Assembly (NCBI RefSeq): GCF_002278135.3
Contig: NZ_CP029425.2
Location: 6,300,001-6,364,000 of the forward strand
DNA: 64,000 nucleotides
Reading direction: 5' to 3'
Origin: Bradyrhizobium ottawaense
GTDB lineage: Bacteria > Pseudomonadota > Alphaproteobacteria > Rhizobiales > Xanthobacteraceae
The translations under genes were made by a program, and so were the position numbers. The notes beneath the pieces are model-generated. The model made no database searches. It was given only the letters and a program-made list of their open reading frames with translations, and had not been told where the DNA came from. This document shows, one piece after another, positions 41,492-48,892 of the stretch (position 1 is its first letter; every line of letters begins with the position of its first letter).

Positions 41492-42993
41492 GTTTGGATC
41501 CGCGAATGGACCACGAAAAGGTCAACATCCTCCTCGTCGACGACCAGCCGGCCAAGCTGCTCGCCTATGAGGTGATCCTGAAGGAACTCGGCGAGAACCT
41601 CGTGGTCGCTTCGTCCGGACGCGAGGCGCTGGAGGTGCTGCTCAAGACCGAGATCGCGGTGATCCTGGTCGACGTCTGCATGCCCGAGCTCGACGGCTTC
41701 GAGCTTGCCGCGATGATCCGCGAGCATCCGCGCTTCCAGAAGACCGCGATGATCTTCATCTCCGCCATCCAGGTCAGCGACATCGACCGGCTGCGCGGCT
41801 ACGAGATGGGTGCGGTCGACTACGTGCCGGTCCCGGTCGTGCCGGAGGTGCTGCGCGCCAAGATCAAGGTGTTTGCCGAGCTCTACCGCAAGACCCGCGA
41901 GCTGGAACGGCTGAATCAGGAGCTCGAGGATCGCGTCCGCGCACGCACGGCGGAACTGGAGAACTCCACCGCGAAGCTGCGCGAAAGCGAGCAACGGCGC
42001 AGCATGGCCATCGCCGCCGGCAAGATGGGTTCCTGGGATTGGGACTGGATCAGCGGCGACTGGATGTGGGACGAGGGGCAATATCGCATCTTTGGCGTCG
42101 GCCCGGAGAGCTTCGAGGTCAATCCGGCCAACGTCCAGGCGCTGTTGCATCCCGACGACGTCGATCAGTTGCGCAAGGCGATCGCCGAATTCAACAAGGG
42201 CACGCGTGCCTATGAGACCGAGTTCCGCATTGTGCGGCCCGACGGCGAGGTGCGCTGGTGCGTCGGCACGGCGGCCGCGACGGTCGACGACAGCGGTCGC
42301 GTCGTGCGCGTGAGCGGTGTCACCGTGGACATCACCGAACGCAAGCGAGCCGAGGAACGGCAGAATTTGCTGGCGCGGGAAGTCGATCACCGCGCCAAGA
42401 ATGCTCTGGCGCTGGCGCAGTCGATCGTCCGCCTCACCCGCGCCGACGAGGTCAAGGCCTATGTCAGCGCCGTCGAAGGACGCATCAATGCGCTGGCGCG
42501 CGTGCACACCATCCTGTCGCTGTCGAGCTGGCAGGGCGCGGAGCTCTCCAAGCTGATCGACGAGGAGCTTGCGCCCTATTCGCTCGGCGGCCAGATCATA
42601 TTGGCGGGTCCGGAGGTCCAGTTGCTGCCGGCGACGGCCCAGACGCTGGCGCTCGCGCTGCACGAGCTCTTCACCAACTCGGCCAAGTATGGCGCACTCT
42701 CGACCAGGTCGGGACGGCTCACGATCGGCTGGCAGGTCGAGGACCAGCTGCTGACGCTGAGCTGGGAGGAATCCGGCGGTCCGCTCGTCATGACGCCGAA
42801 ATCGCGCGGCTTCGGCACGCGGAGCCTGCTAGCGAGCGTCGAGTCCCAACTCGGTGGACAGGCGCAATTCGATTGGCGAGCCGAAGGACTGTTGTGCCGC
42901 CTCAAGGTGCCGCTGACACGCAAGACGGCGACGGCCGCCCCCGGAAAATTCGACGCCCCCAGCTCAGCCGAATTGCAACGCGCCTCGGGCTAA
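41488..42993 (+). CDS. REC-PAS-HWE histidine kinase
   Basis: 501 residues from ATG at 41488, overlapping the poly-HAMP kinase stop by 4 bases. A receiver domain (residues 12-130; [20 protein letters not shown], phospho-Asp in [13 protein letters not shown]) is followed by a coiled coil, a PAS domain (about 170-290; [20 protein letters not shown] to [12 protein letters not shown]) and an HWE/HisKA_2 kinase with phospho-His in [17 protein letters not shown] and [17 protein letters not shown] kinases commonly feed the PhyR-NepR-EcfG general stress pathway of alphaproteobacteria. The N-terminal receiver could be phosphorylated by the upstream kinase. Confidence 0.92.
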   Translation: MSLDPRMDHEKVNILLVDDQPAKLLAYEVILKELGENLVVASSGREALEVLLKTEIAVILVDVCMPELDGFELAAMIREHPRFQKTAMIFISAIQVSDIDRLRGYEMGAVDYVPVPVVPEVLRAKIKVFAELYRKTRELERLNQELEDRVRARTAELENSTAKLRESEQRRSMAIAAGKMGSWDWDWISGDWMWDEGQYRIFGVGPESFEVNPANVQALLHPDDVDQLRKAIAEFNKGTRAYETEFRIVRPDGEVRWCVGTAAATVDDSGRVVRVSGVTVDITERKRAEERQNLLAREVDHRAKNALALAQSIVRLTRADEVKAYVSAVEGRINALARVHTILSLSSWQGAELSKLIDEELAPYSLGGQIILAGPEVQLLPATAQTLALALHELFTNSAKYGALSTRSGRLTIGWQVEDQLLTLSWEESGGPLVMTPKSRGFGTRSLLASVESQLGGQAQFDWRAEGLLCRLKVPLTRKTATAAPGKFDAPSSAELQRASG

Positions 42994-43093
42994 AGCGCGA
43001 TGCGATCAGGATGAAGCGTCATCGCGCTTTGGTTTGTTGTTTGAGCATGATCTTTTCGGAAAACCGCTGCGCACTTTTCCGGATCGTGCTTTA
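42991..43093. repeat. Dispersed double-hairpin repeat with TAAAGC...GCTTTA ends
   Basis: The first hairpin pairs AAAGCGCGATG with CATCGCGCTTT. The second pairs GCATGATC-TTTTCGGAAAA with TTTTCCGGATCGTGC. This is the well-known GCATGATCTTTTCGGAAAACC family of alphaproteobacterial intergenic repeats. Its two ends provide the TAA stop codons of the kinase gene on the left and the leftward 43091 gene on the right. Confidence 0.85.
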
Positions 43094-43312
43094 GCCCGAC
43101 GCCGCCATCCTGGTTTGCCGCGGCGGCCGCGCTTCCTCGGCGAGGCGTCCTTCGAGCCAGGCTTCCGTCTGAGCGAGATCGCGTAGCGCCCTCGCGTAGC
43201 GGCGGGCCGCACTTCGCTCCGCACCGCGCGGCAGTTTGCGGGCCTTGCGCAGCATGTCCGCAGCCGCGTTGCGATAGGCCAGTGAGCGGTAAAGAAAGAC
43301 TACCTTACCCAT
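43091..43312 (-). CDS. Small basic conserved hypothetical protein
   Basis: 73 residues from ATG at 43312: MGKVVFLYRSLAYRNAAADM, then helical Arg/Ala-rich segments (GAERSAARRYARALRDLAQTEAWLEG). Strongly basic and helical, cytoplasmic, possibly nucleic-acid binding (inference from charge only). The longer upstream frame lacks a ribosome binding site. Its stop codon lies in the dispersed repeat. Confidence 0.7.
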   Translation of the reverse strand: MGKVVFLYRSLAYRNAAADMLRKARKLPRGAERSAARRYARALRDLAQTEAWLEGRLAEEARPPRQTRMAASG

Positions 43313-43402
43313 ACCGAATGTTCCCGTTTTGCTGACGCTCATCCTCGCAGGCCCGGCATGAACGTCGGATGAAGCCGGTGATGACAATTCCTTCATGCGT
43401 TT

Positions 43403-43427
43403 GGAACCGGCGAATATGGCCCGCGTT
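43403..43427 (+). promoter_or_regulatory. EcfG-like promoter, perfect match
   Basis: GGAAC at 43403-43407, 16-base spacer, CGTT at 43424-43427. It sits 28 bases before the ATG at 43455 and therefore argues against the earlier in-frame start at 43395. Confidence 0.72.
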
Positions 43428-43454
43428 TGCATGTCAGTTCGGGATGCGGTTCCC

Positions 43455-43712
43455 ATGCGCGCAAAAAAGTCGTCGGACCTGATCTCTCCCACCGGCCTCA
43501 TCAAGCTGATGACGCATGCGATGATGGGCGCAGCCCTCGGCCTCGCCTTCAGCCTCACGCTGATCCTGTCCAATCCCGCCGTCGCCAAGCTGCTCGATCA
43601 CGGCGGAAGCCAGGCCGCAATCATCTTCGCCCTGACATTGGTGACGACGTTCGCGATCGGCGCGACACTCACCGGCGTCGTGTTCATCCTCGCAGAGGAC
43701 AAGCAATCTTGA
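43455..43712 (+). CDS. Small inner-membrane protein, two membrane segments
   Basis: 85 residues from ATG at 43455, start decided by the promoter at 43403-43427. Two hydrophobic helices: LMTHAMMGAALGLAFSLTLIL and AAIIFALTLVTTFAIGATLTGVVFIL, joined by a short Pro/His loop. No known domain. Expression is likely under general-stress control. Short distance (33 bases) to the next EcfG-like promoter. Confidence 0.75.
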   Translation: MRAKKSSDLISPTGLIKLMTHAMMGAALGLAFSLTLILSNPAVAKLLDHGGSQAAIIFALTLVTTFAIGATLTGVVFILAEDKQS

Positions 43713-43745
43713 AGCGTGCGTGCGGCCCGGCAGATACGTTTGTCG

Positions 43746-43770
43746 GGAACTCCTTCGGCAAATGGCGGTT
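43746..43770 (+). promoter_or_regulatory. EcfG-like promoter for the 43808 gene
   Basis: GGAAC at 43746-43750, 16-base spacer, GGTT at 43767-43770, 37 bases before the start codon. Confidence 0.62.
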
Positions 43771-43807
43771 GGCTGCCTGCGTCAATTTAACTCAGGGAGT
43801 TCCCCGC

Positions 43808-44056
43808 ATGACAACGGCAAAACTCGTTCTCACCGCAATTTTGGCCACCGGCCTCGCCGCGGCGCCGCTCGCCGCACAGGCCAAGTCGCACAAGGCCAAA
43901 CACGGATCATCGATGTCGTCCTCGCAGACCACGGGCGCCAACACCAAGGCCTCGAAGGGCGCGGATCCTTCCGGCCAGGGCGGCTCCGGTCCCGGCTCGG
44001 ACCAGGGCGGCACCATGACGAACAAGAGCAGCAAGGGCATGAGCAATACCAAGTGA
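43808..44056 (+). CDS. Small exported low-complexity protein
   Basis: 82 residues. Signal peptide MTTAKLVLTAILATGLAAAPLAAQA; mature part Ser/Gly/Lys/Thr-rich (KASKGADPSGQGGSGPGSDQ), probably unstructured in the periplasm. Preceded by an EcfG-like promoter and CAGGGAG ribosome binding site, followed by a strong terminator. Similar in style to the 34618 protein. Function unknown. Confidence 0.78.
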   Translation: MTTAKLVLTAILATGLAAAPLAAQAKSHKAKHGSSMSSSQTTGANTKASKGADPSGQGGSGPGSDQGGTMTNKSSKGMSNTK

Positions 44057-44076
44057 GCTCAGGCCGACATGACATC

Positions 44077-44107
44077 AAAAGCCCCGCGGCGACGCGGGGC
44101 TTTTTTT
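44077..44107 (+). terminator. Intrinsic terminator
   Basis: AAAAGCCCCGCG and CGCGGGGCTTTTTTT form a 12-bp stem with a GCGA loop and a run of seven T. Confidence 0.92.
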
Positions 44108-44162
44108 CTTGATGCGGGATCGGCAATCGAGCGCCACATCGTCGAGCGCCGGCGTCAGCTCG

Positions 44163-44381
44163 TTACGGGCGACGCGTTTCAGAGTTGAGCGGGCGGCTCG
44201 CAGCATTCGTCTTCACGAGTTGCTCGAGCTGCGCCCGCTTGCGTCCGATCAGAAGTTGGGCCGCAGCATCGTCGAGCCCCGCACGCTGCAATTGCCGGAT
44301 GGCCGAGCCCAATTCGAGAATCTCGGCGCGCAACCTCAAGATCCGGTAAGTGTCCGGGTCCTCCTCCACGGCGCCCCCCAA
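44163..44381 (-). CDS. Small helical hypothetical protein
   Basis: 72 residues: MGGAVEEDPDTYRILRLRAE then ILELGSAIRQLQRAGLDDAAAQLLIGRKRAQLEQLV, two amphipathic helices likely to form a coiled-coil hairpin. It begins 6 bases after the preceding leftward gene (44388), so the two form an operon. No known domain. Confidence 0.7.
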   Translation of the reverse strand: MGGAVEEDPDTYRILRLRAEILELGSAIRQLQRAGLDDAAAQLLIGRKRAQLEQLVKTNAASRPLNSETRRP

Positions 44382-44387
44382 AAGGTG

Positions 44388-44663
44388 TCAGCGCCGCGTG
44401 CTCGCGCGCTCGGGACCGACGGCTGTCTTCACGAGACGAAGGCGCACCCGGTCGCGAACGTCAGGCAGGACATCGCCGCCGCCAGCAGCCTTCCATTCGC
44501 CGATCAGCAAATTGACCTTCCGGCGCAAATCCATCTGCGCCAGGGCTTGCTGGACGCAATCGCGGTCGCCGTTGATGAGATCGCGCACGGAGGCCTCGAC
44601 GCCGGCCATCTCAACCCTCAAGGCGCTGATTTTACGTCGAATTTCATTAATTCTGTTGTCCAT
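44388..44663 (-). CDS. Small helical hypothetical protein, operon partner
   Basis: 91 residues: MDNRINEIRRKISALRVEMA then GVEASVRDLINGDRDCVQQAL, heptad-like and probably coiled coil, with a Gly-rich break and a basic C-terminus. First gene of the leftward pair. Its upstream region is unusually AT-rich (44660-44705) with two AGAACA repeats. Function unknown. Confidence 0.7.
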   Translation of the reverse strand: MDNRINEIRRKISALRVEMAGVEASVRDLINGDRDCVQQALAQMDLRRKVNLLIGEWKAAGGGDVLPDVRDRVRLRLVKTAVGPERASTRR

Positions 44664-44724
44664 GGCTTGTTAGAACAAAATAAGAACATATAGTCAAGTC
44701 ACGATTTCAGGACGGAGAAGCGAC

Positions 44725-44919
44725 ATGCAGGTTCAGGGCAAATACGACGCCAGGGTTTTCCTCGCCGAGCAGATGACACGGACGCAGGGGCTGAGGTTGA
44801 AACGGCTGAGCGAAGAAGCGTATCAGCCCGCGCAATATGCGCGCGATCTGTCCTTCAGCGAGGCCGCACGTCGTATCCAGGTGCTGGAAGCCGAGATCGA
44901 GCTGGCGAATTCCTTCTAG
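44725..44919 (+). CDS. DUF3072-like small protein
   Basis: 64 residues. The segment LAEQMTRTQGLRLKRLSEEA through LSFSEAARRIQVLEAEIEL matches the DUF3072 pattern (a T-x-x-Q-x-x-x-L-x-x-L-x-E-E-A helix, then S-x-x-E-A-x-R-R-I). GGACGGAGAAG region serves as ribosome binding site. Cytoplasmic, unknown function; related proteins often occur in stress regulons. Confidence 0.72.
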   Translation: MQVQGKYDARVFLAEQMTRTQGLRLKRLSEEAYQPAQYARDLSFSEAARRIQVLEAEIELANSF

Positions 44920-44949
44920 GCTGCGCCTGGAACACTGTCCGCGTCCTTC

Positions 44950-44974
44950 GGAACCATGCCCGTGTCGAATGGTT
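44950..44974 (+). promoter_or_regulatory. EcfG-like promoter for the histone-tail-like gene
   Basis: GGAAC at 44950-44954, 16-base spacer, GGTT at 44971-44974, 24 bases before the ATG. Confidence 0.65.
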
Positions 44975-44998
44975 CTCCCCGGCCAAGGGAGAACATGC

Positions 44999-45277
44999 AT
45001 GGCACGCAAGGCAAAGAAGCGCAGCTACTCGCGCAGCGCCGGCAGCGATGTCGAGAGCGAGATGCGCCGCTACAAGAAGGGCACCGCCAAGAGCGGTCGC
45101 AAAGGCCGTGGCGGACGTGTGAAGAGTCGCAAGCAGGCGATCGCGATCGGACTGTCGAAGGCACGCAAGAAGGGGAAGAAGGTCCCGAAGAAGGCCGCCA
45201 AGAAGACCTCCAAGAAGAGGACGACCAAGAAGAGGACAACCAAGAAATCGTCGAAGCGCAAATCCAGCAAGCGCTGA
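44999..45277 (+). CDS. DUF6496 / histone H1-like Lys-rich protein
   Basis: 92 residues from ATG at 44999. The N-terminal block MARKAKKRSYSRSAGSDVES then EMRRYKKGTAKSGRKG matches the DUF6496 pattern. KSRKQAIAIGLSKARKKGKK is the conserved core, then a Lys/Thr/Ser tail (KKTSKKRTTKKRTTKKSSKR) resembling histone H1 tails and plant-type AT-hook-free condensing peptides. Likely nucleoid or RNA binding by charge. Its EcfG-like promoter suggests nucleoid protection under stress (inference). Confidence 0.85.
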   Translation: MARKAKKRSYSRSAGSDVESEMRRYKKGTAKSGRKGRGGRVKSRKQAIAIGLSKARKKGKKVPKKAAKKTSKKRTTKKRTTKKSSKRKSSKR

Positions 45278-45289
45278 CGTTGGCCTGTG

Positions 45290-45652
45290 TCAGATCATGC
45301 TGCCCGGCATGAAGCAGCGGATCGAAACGCCGAACGCGGTCTTCACCGGCCACACCATGGTGCGGCCGGCCCGGTTCGGCTCGGTGATGACGGCTTCGTC
45401 CGGCACCTCGATCCACTCGCCGTCGAGACGCACGCGATAATGCCCGTTATGCGACTCCCAGTCGGGATCGGCGACGGCAAAACCATCCGCATCCGAACAG
45501 CACGGACCAAGGTGGCTGCGCAGGCTGTCGAACCATGGCTTCAGGGGTGAGTCCGCGTAGCGGCCGTCGTCCCGCCCGAGAGCGTTTCCGCCCCAGAGCA
45601 CGAATGGCGCCACGAGTAGCGCCCTCCTCAGCGAGAGCTTCAATCGATCCAT
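45290..45652 (-). CDS. Exported hypothetical protein with CC motif
   Basis: 120 residues from ATG at 45652. Signal peptide about 1-26 (LKLSLRRALLVAPFVLWGGNALG). Mature: SPLKPWFDSLRSHLGPCCSDADGF, then HYRVRLDGEWIEVPDEAVI and a C-terminal Cys (IRCFMPG). I recall this layout as a frequent Bradyrhizobium family (S-P-L-x-x-W-F-x-x-L-x-S...CCSxADG). Periplasmic; function unknown. Ends 13 bases from the convergent Lys-rich protein gene. Confidence 0.78.
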   Translation of the reverse strand: MDRLKLSLRRALLVAPFVLWGGNALGRDDGRYADSPLKPWFDSLRSHLGPCCSDADGFAVADPDWESHNGHYRVRLDGEWIEVPDEAVITEPNRAGRTMVWPVKTAFGVSIRCFMPGSMI

Positions 45653-45874
45653 GTCGGCACCGATCAAATGCGAACCAGCGGCCAGTTCCGGAAACCGGCG
45701 GCAAGTTCGAAGTTCCACGCTTGCAACTGGTCCCGGTGGCATCGTTGCCGCCGGCGACCTGCACGAGTCGGAACTTTGATGAGCGAACACGGCTTTTTCG
45801 GACGAACCGCGTCATCGTCGCTGCCGTTAACGAGAATGTTATCGATCGCCTCCCGGGAGTCCTGAAGGCGAACG
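45653..45874. other. Intergenic region, weak stress-promoter candidate only
   Basis: Upstream of the 45290 gene. A GGAAC-N15-GGTT element on the minus strand (about 45693-45716) has a spacer one base shorter than all others and was not called as a promoter. No gene seen. Confidence 0.35.
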
Positions 45875-45901
45875 AAAAAGGCGGCCTCGAGGGCCGCCTT
45901 T
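45875..45901 (-). terminator. Intrinsic terminator of the Do-like protease gene
   Basis: GGCGGCC (45880-45886) pairs with GGCCGCC (45892-45898), extended by A/T pairs. On the minus strand the stem is followed by TTTTTC. Confidence 0.85.
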
Positions 45902-45928
45902 CTTGATCCATGCCGATCGGCGTTCGCC

Positions 45929-47461
45929 TCAGGCGAGTGGTACCGCGACGAAGCGGGTCGCCTGCGCGCTTCTGACCTGCAACAGCACGCTGCGCTTGCC
46001 GGACGATTTGGCCTGCGCCAACTCCGAGCGGACGTCGCCGACATTGGCGACGGCCTTGCCGCCGACGTTGAGGATGACGTCGCCGGTCTGGATGCCCCGC
46101 TGCGCCGCCGGCCCTTGCGGATCGACTTCGGTGACGACAACGCCCTTCTGGCCAGCGCCCTGGACGTCACCGGCCGGAGCCAAAGCAAGACCGAGGCGCG
46201 GCGTGCCGGAGCCCGGCTGGTCCTTGCCAACATCGGCCTTGGCCTGCCGTTCGTTCGGCAGTTCGCCGAGCGCGAGCGTCACCGTTTTGCTGTCGCCTTT
46301 GTGGAAGACGTCGAGCTTCACTGAGCTGCCAGGCGCAAGAGTCGCGATCGTGCGGGCGAGGTCGCGGGAGTCCTTGATCGCGGTGCCGTTGACGGCGGTG
46401 ATGACATCGCCCGCCTCGATGCCGGCCTTGGCCGCCGGGCTGCCATCCTGCGGATTGTCGACGATCGCACCGCGCGCCTCCTTCAGTCCGAGGCTGTCGG
46501 CAATCTCGGCGGTGACCGGCTGCACTTGCACGCCGAGCCAGCCACGGGTCACCGCGCCCTTGTCCTTCAGCTGCGCGACGACAAGCTTTGCGGTCGAGGC
46601 CGGAATGTCGAAGCCGATGCCGACCGAGCCGCCGGAGGGCGAGAAGATCGCAGTGTTCACGCCGATCACGTTGCCGCTCATGTCGAAGGCCGGGCCGCCG
46701 GAATTGCCCTTGTTGATGGGCGCATCGATCTGGATGAAGTCGTCATAGGGGCCGTTGCCGATGTCGCGGCCACTGGCCGAGACGATGCCGGCAGTCACGG
46801 TGCCGCCGAGGCCGAAGGGGTTGCCGACCGCGACCACCCAGTCGCCGATGCGCGGCTTCTGGTCGGAGAATTTGACGAACGGGAAGTCCTTCTTGCCGTC
46901 GACCTTGATCAGCGCGAGATCGGTCTTCGGATCGGTGCCGACGACCTTGGCGGTGTAGCTCGTGCCGTCATCCATGGTCACCTGCACCGACTCGGCGTGG
47001 TCGACGACGTGGTTGTTGGTCACGGCATAGCCGTCGGCGGAGATGAAGAAGCCGGAGCCTTCGCCCGTGATCATCTGATGGCGCTGGCGCGGCATGCCGT
47101 TCATGCCGCCCGGGCCACGGAAGCCGAACTGCCGCGAGAACTGGTCGAACGGGGTGTCCTCGTCCTGATCCATCCGGTTCTGCTGCAGCATCGCGCTCTT
47201 GTCGTTGTCCTGGTCGATCTTGACCCGCACCGAGATGACGGCGGGTTTGACCTTACTGACGAGGTCACCAAAGCCCGGCGGCGTCGCGGCGGATTCGGCG
47301 GCCTGGGTCGGGGTAATGAAGGAGCTCGGACCGAACGGCGAAGAGCCGGGAGCAGCCGCCAGCACGGCCACGCCGAGCGCGGCCACGGTGCCGAGCAGCG
47401 CAAGCCGGCGCGGCCTCAGGATCTTGCGGGACGTGGTGTCGGAATTGACGCGATCGTTCAT
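45929..47461 (-). CDS. Do-like periplasmic serine protease (DegP/HtrA family)
   Basis: 510 residues from ATG at 47461. N-terminal membrane/signal segment (LALLGTVAALGVAVLAAAP), trypsin-like domain with catalytic His in TNNHVVDHA, Asp in DPKTDLALIKV and Ser in NKGNSGGPAF, then two PDZ domains (RGWLGVQVQPVTAEIADSLGL; GLALAPAGDVQGAGQKGVVV). It degrades or chaperones misfolded envelope proteins. An earlier start at 47512 (with AAGG upstream) is possible; if so, the hairpin described at 47472-47508 is coding. Confidence 0.93.
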   Translation of the reverse strand: MNDRVNSDTTSRKILRPRRLALLGTVAALGVAVLAAAPGSSPFGPSSFITPTQAAESAATPPGFGDLVSKVKPAVISVRVKIDQDNDKSAMLQQNRMDQDEDTPFDQFSRQFGFRGPGGMNGMPRQRHQMITGEGSGFFISADGYAVTNNHVVDHAESVQVTMDDGTSYTAKVVGTDPKTDLALIKVDGKKDFPFVKFSDQKPRIGDWVVAVGNPFGLGGTVTAGIVSASGRDIGNGPYDDFIQIDAPINKGNSGGPAFDMSGNVIGVNTAIFSPSGGSVGIGFDIPASTAKLVVAQLKDKGAVTRGWLGVQVQPVTAEIADSLGLKEARGAIVDNPQDGSPAAKAGIEAGDVITAVNGTAIKDSRDLARTIATLAPGSSVKLDVFHKGDSKTVTLALGELPNERQAKADVGKDQPGSGTPRLGLALAPAGDVQGAGQKGVVVTEVDPQGPAAQRGIQTGDVILNVGGKAVANVGDVRSELAQAKSSGKRSVLLQVRSAQATRFVAVPLA

Positions 47462-47471
47462 GTCGAAATGT

Positions 47472-47508
47472 CCATGTTGGATAAGGTGTCGCCTTGCCTC
47501 CAACATGG
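47472..47508 (-). promoter_or_regulatory. Long hairpin in the leader of the protease gene
   Basis: CCATGTTGGA (47472-47481) and TCCAACATGG (47499-47508) pair perfectly, with an inner AAGG/CCTT extension. The right end of the structure is 11 bases from the ATG at 47461. It could control translation of the protease, or be coding if the start is at 47512. Confidence 0.45.
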
Positions 47509-47592
47509 CCATCGTCACCTTACGACGTCCCGTCCATCCGATTAAATCTTCGCAAAGAATGCGCGGGCCCCGGGAAAGTCGTCCCTGCGCAT

Positions 47593-47606
47593 TTGATGCA
47601 GCTCAA
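47593..47606 (+). promoter_or_regulatory. FixK2-type (FNR/CRP family) box
   Basis: TTGA-TGCAGC-TCAA matches the FixK2 consensus TTG(A/C)-N6-(T/G)CAA. Centred about 68 bases before the universal stress protein start; activation from the usual -41.5 position would leave a leader of about 27 bases. Confidence 0.65.
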
Positions 47607-47667
47607 CGCGGGTCCTTCGGGCAGTGAAAAAATGCGGCCACCGGATGATGTTCATCGGAGGCGCGCC

Positions 47668-48504
47668 ATGTACAAAGACATTCTCGTCCACATCCCCACC
47701 GAACGCCCCATGCGCTGCGCGATCGAAGGCTCGATTTCGCTCGCGGCGCGGTTCAACGCCCATCTCGACGCAGTCGCGATCGGCTATGTTGCGACCAGTG
47801 CGGCTTACGTGATGGAGGGCGGCGCTGCGGTCGCGGCCGTGTTCGAACTGGAACGCGAGCGCGCGGTAGAGCGGGCCGAGGCCGCGCTGGCGGTGTTTGG
47901 CATCGAAGCGGCGAACGCCGGCATCTCCTACGGCTGCCGCGCGCTCGGCGCGATCCCGGTAGACGCGGCCGGCTCGCTCGGCGAGATGGCACGGTTGCAC
48001 GACCTCAGCGTCGTGCTTCAGCCAGATCCGGCGCAGGGCTCGTTCGACAACGACGTGCCGCGCGAGATCCTGTTCCAGGCCGGCGGCCCGGTGCTGTTCC
48101 TGCCCTACACCTTCCATGGAGCTTTCAAGGCGAACCGGATCGGCATCTGCTGGGACGGCAGCCGCCTCGCGGCCCGCGCCGTGCACGATGCCGCACCGTT
48201 CCTGGCGCGCGCCGATGAGATCGTGATCATCACCATCAACGAGGCCGATGCGGTCTCCGACGAAGCTTCAGCGAACGGTCTGGCAAGACATCTCGGCCGG
48301 CGCGGACTGTCGACCCGCACGGTCGGCCTGTCGGCGACGCGCGCCGACATCCAGCCGACCATCCTGTCGCTGGCGGCCGACGAGGGCCTCGATCTCCTGG
48401 TGATGGGCGGCTACGGCCATTCGCGGTTGCAGGAGCGCGTTCTCGGCGGCGTCACCCGCGCCATGCTGCAGGCCATGACGGTCCCGACGCTGATGTCGCA
48501 TTGA
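47668..48504 (+). CDS. Universal stress protein (tandem Usp domains)
   Basis: 278 residues from ATG at 47668. Two Usp folds: residues 1-145 (MYKDILVHIPTERPMRCAIE) and 150-278 (NRIGICWDGSRLAARAVHDA through LLVMGGYGHSRLQERVLGGV). The second keeps the ATP-binding G-x2-G-x9-G-(S/T)-like pattern (MGGYGHSRLQERVLGGVTR); the first lacks it. Cytoplasmic. The FixK2-type box upstream suggests induction by low oxygen, as for other Usp genes of Bradyrhizobium. Confidence 0.9.
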   Translation: MYKDILVHIPTERPMRCAIEGSISLAARFNAHLDAVAIGYVATSAAYVMEGGAAVAAVFELERERAVERAEAALAVFGIEAANAGISYGCRALGAIPVDAAGSLGEMARLHDLSVVLQPDPAQGSFDNDVPREILFQAGGPVLFLPYTFHGAFKANRIGICWDGSRLAARAVHDAAPFLARADEIVIITINEADAVSDEASANGLARHLGRRGLSTRTVGLSATRADIQPTILSLAADEGLDLLVMGGYGHSRLQERVLGGVTRAMLQAMTVPTLMSH

Positions 48505-48524
48505 GCCGGGCCGGCCCGGCGCCA

Positions 48525-48737
48525 TCACGCCGCGACCGGGGTCTCCCACGTCGCGGGTACGGCGTCGCCCTCGTCGTGCTGCACATTGCACGCGTCGAAA
48601 TGCGCCTTGAGCTCGACCTCGGCGAGATATTCGAAATGTTCGGCCTGGCCGAGGAGTTCCCAGTTCTGAAGCGGCCGGTAGGCCGCCTGCTGACGACAGA
48701 GGGACGCCAGCGCCCGGTAGCGACGTACGTTCTCCAT
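48525..48737 (-). CDS. Small hypothetical protein
   Basis: 70 residues from ATG at 48737, chosen because GAGGGAGGG lies 5-12 bases upstream (the frame also allows 48758). MENVRRYRALASLCRQQAAY then NWELLGQAEHFEYLAEVELK, helical, with an acidic C-terminus. The RYRxLASLCRQQAAY...W-x-x-L-x-x-A-E-x-x-E-Y-L pattern is common in rhizobial small proteins. Function unknown. Convergent with the Usp gene. Confidence 0.72.
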   Translation of the reverse strand: MENVRRYRALASLCRQQAAYRPLQNWELLGQAEHFEYLAEVELKAHFDACNVQHDEGDAVPATWETPVAA

Positions 48738-48892
48738 GAGACCCTCCCTCGCATTCACTGGGCTTATTGCCCCGATTTGCGTCAGGCCGATGGCGGTTGT
48801 GCAAAAGATTTGCTGCGCCTAGCCTCGGCTCGCTGCTAGGAAATATATGTCCGGGCCAAAGTTCCAAATGAACCGCGCCTTGGACCCGAAGG

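Noticed and set aside
45693..45716. GGAAC-N15-GGTT upstream of the 45290 gene
   Set aside because: The spacer is 15 while all accepted promoters have 16; kept only as a remark.
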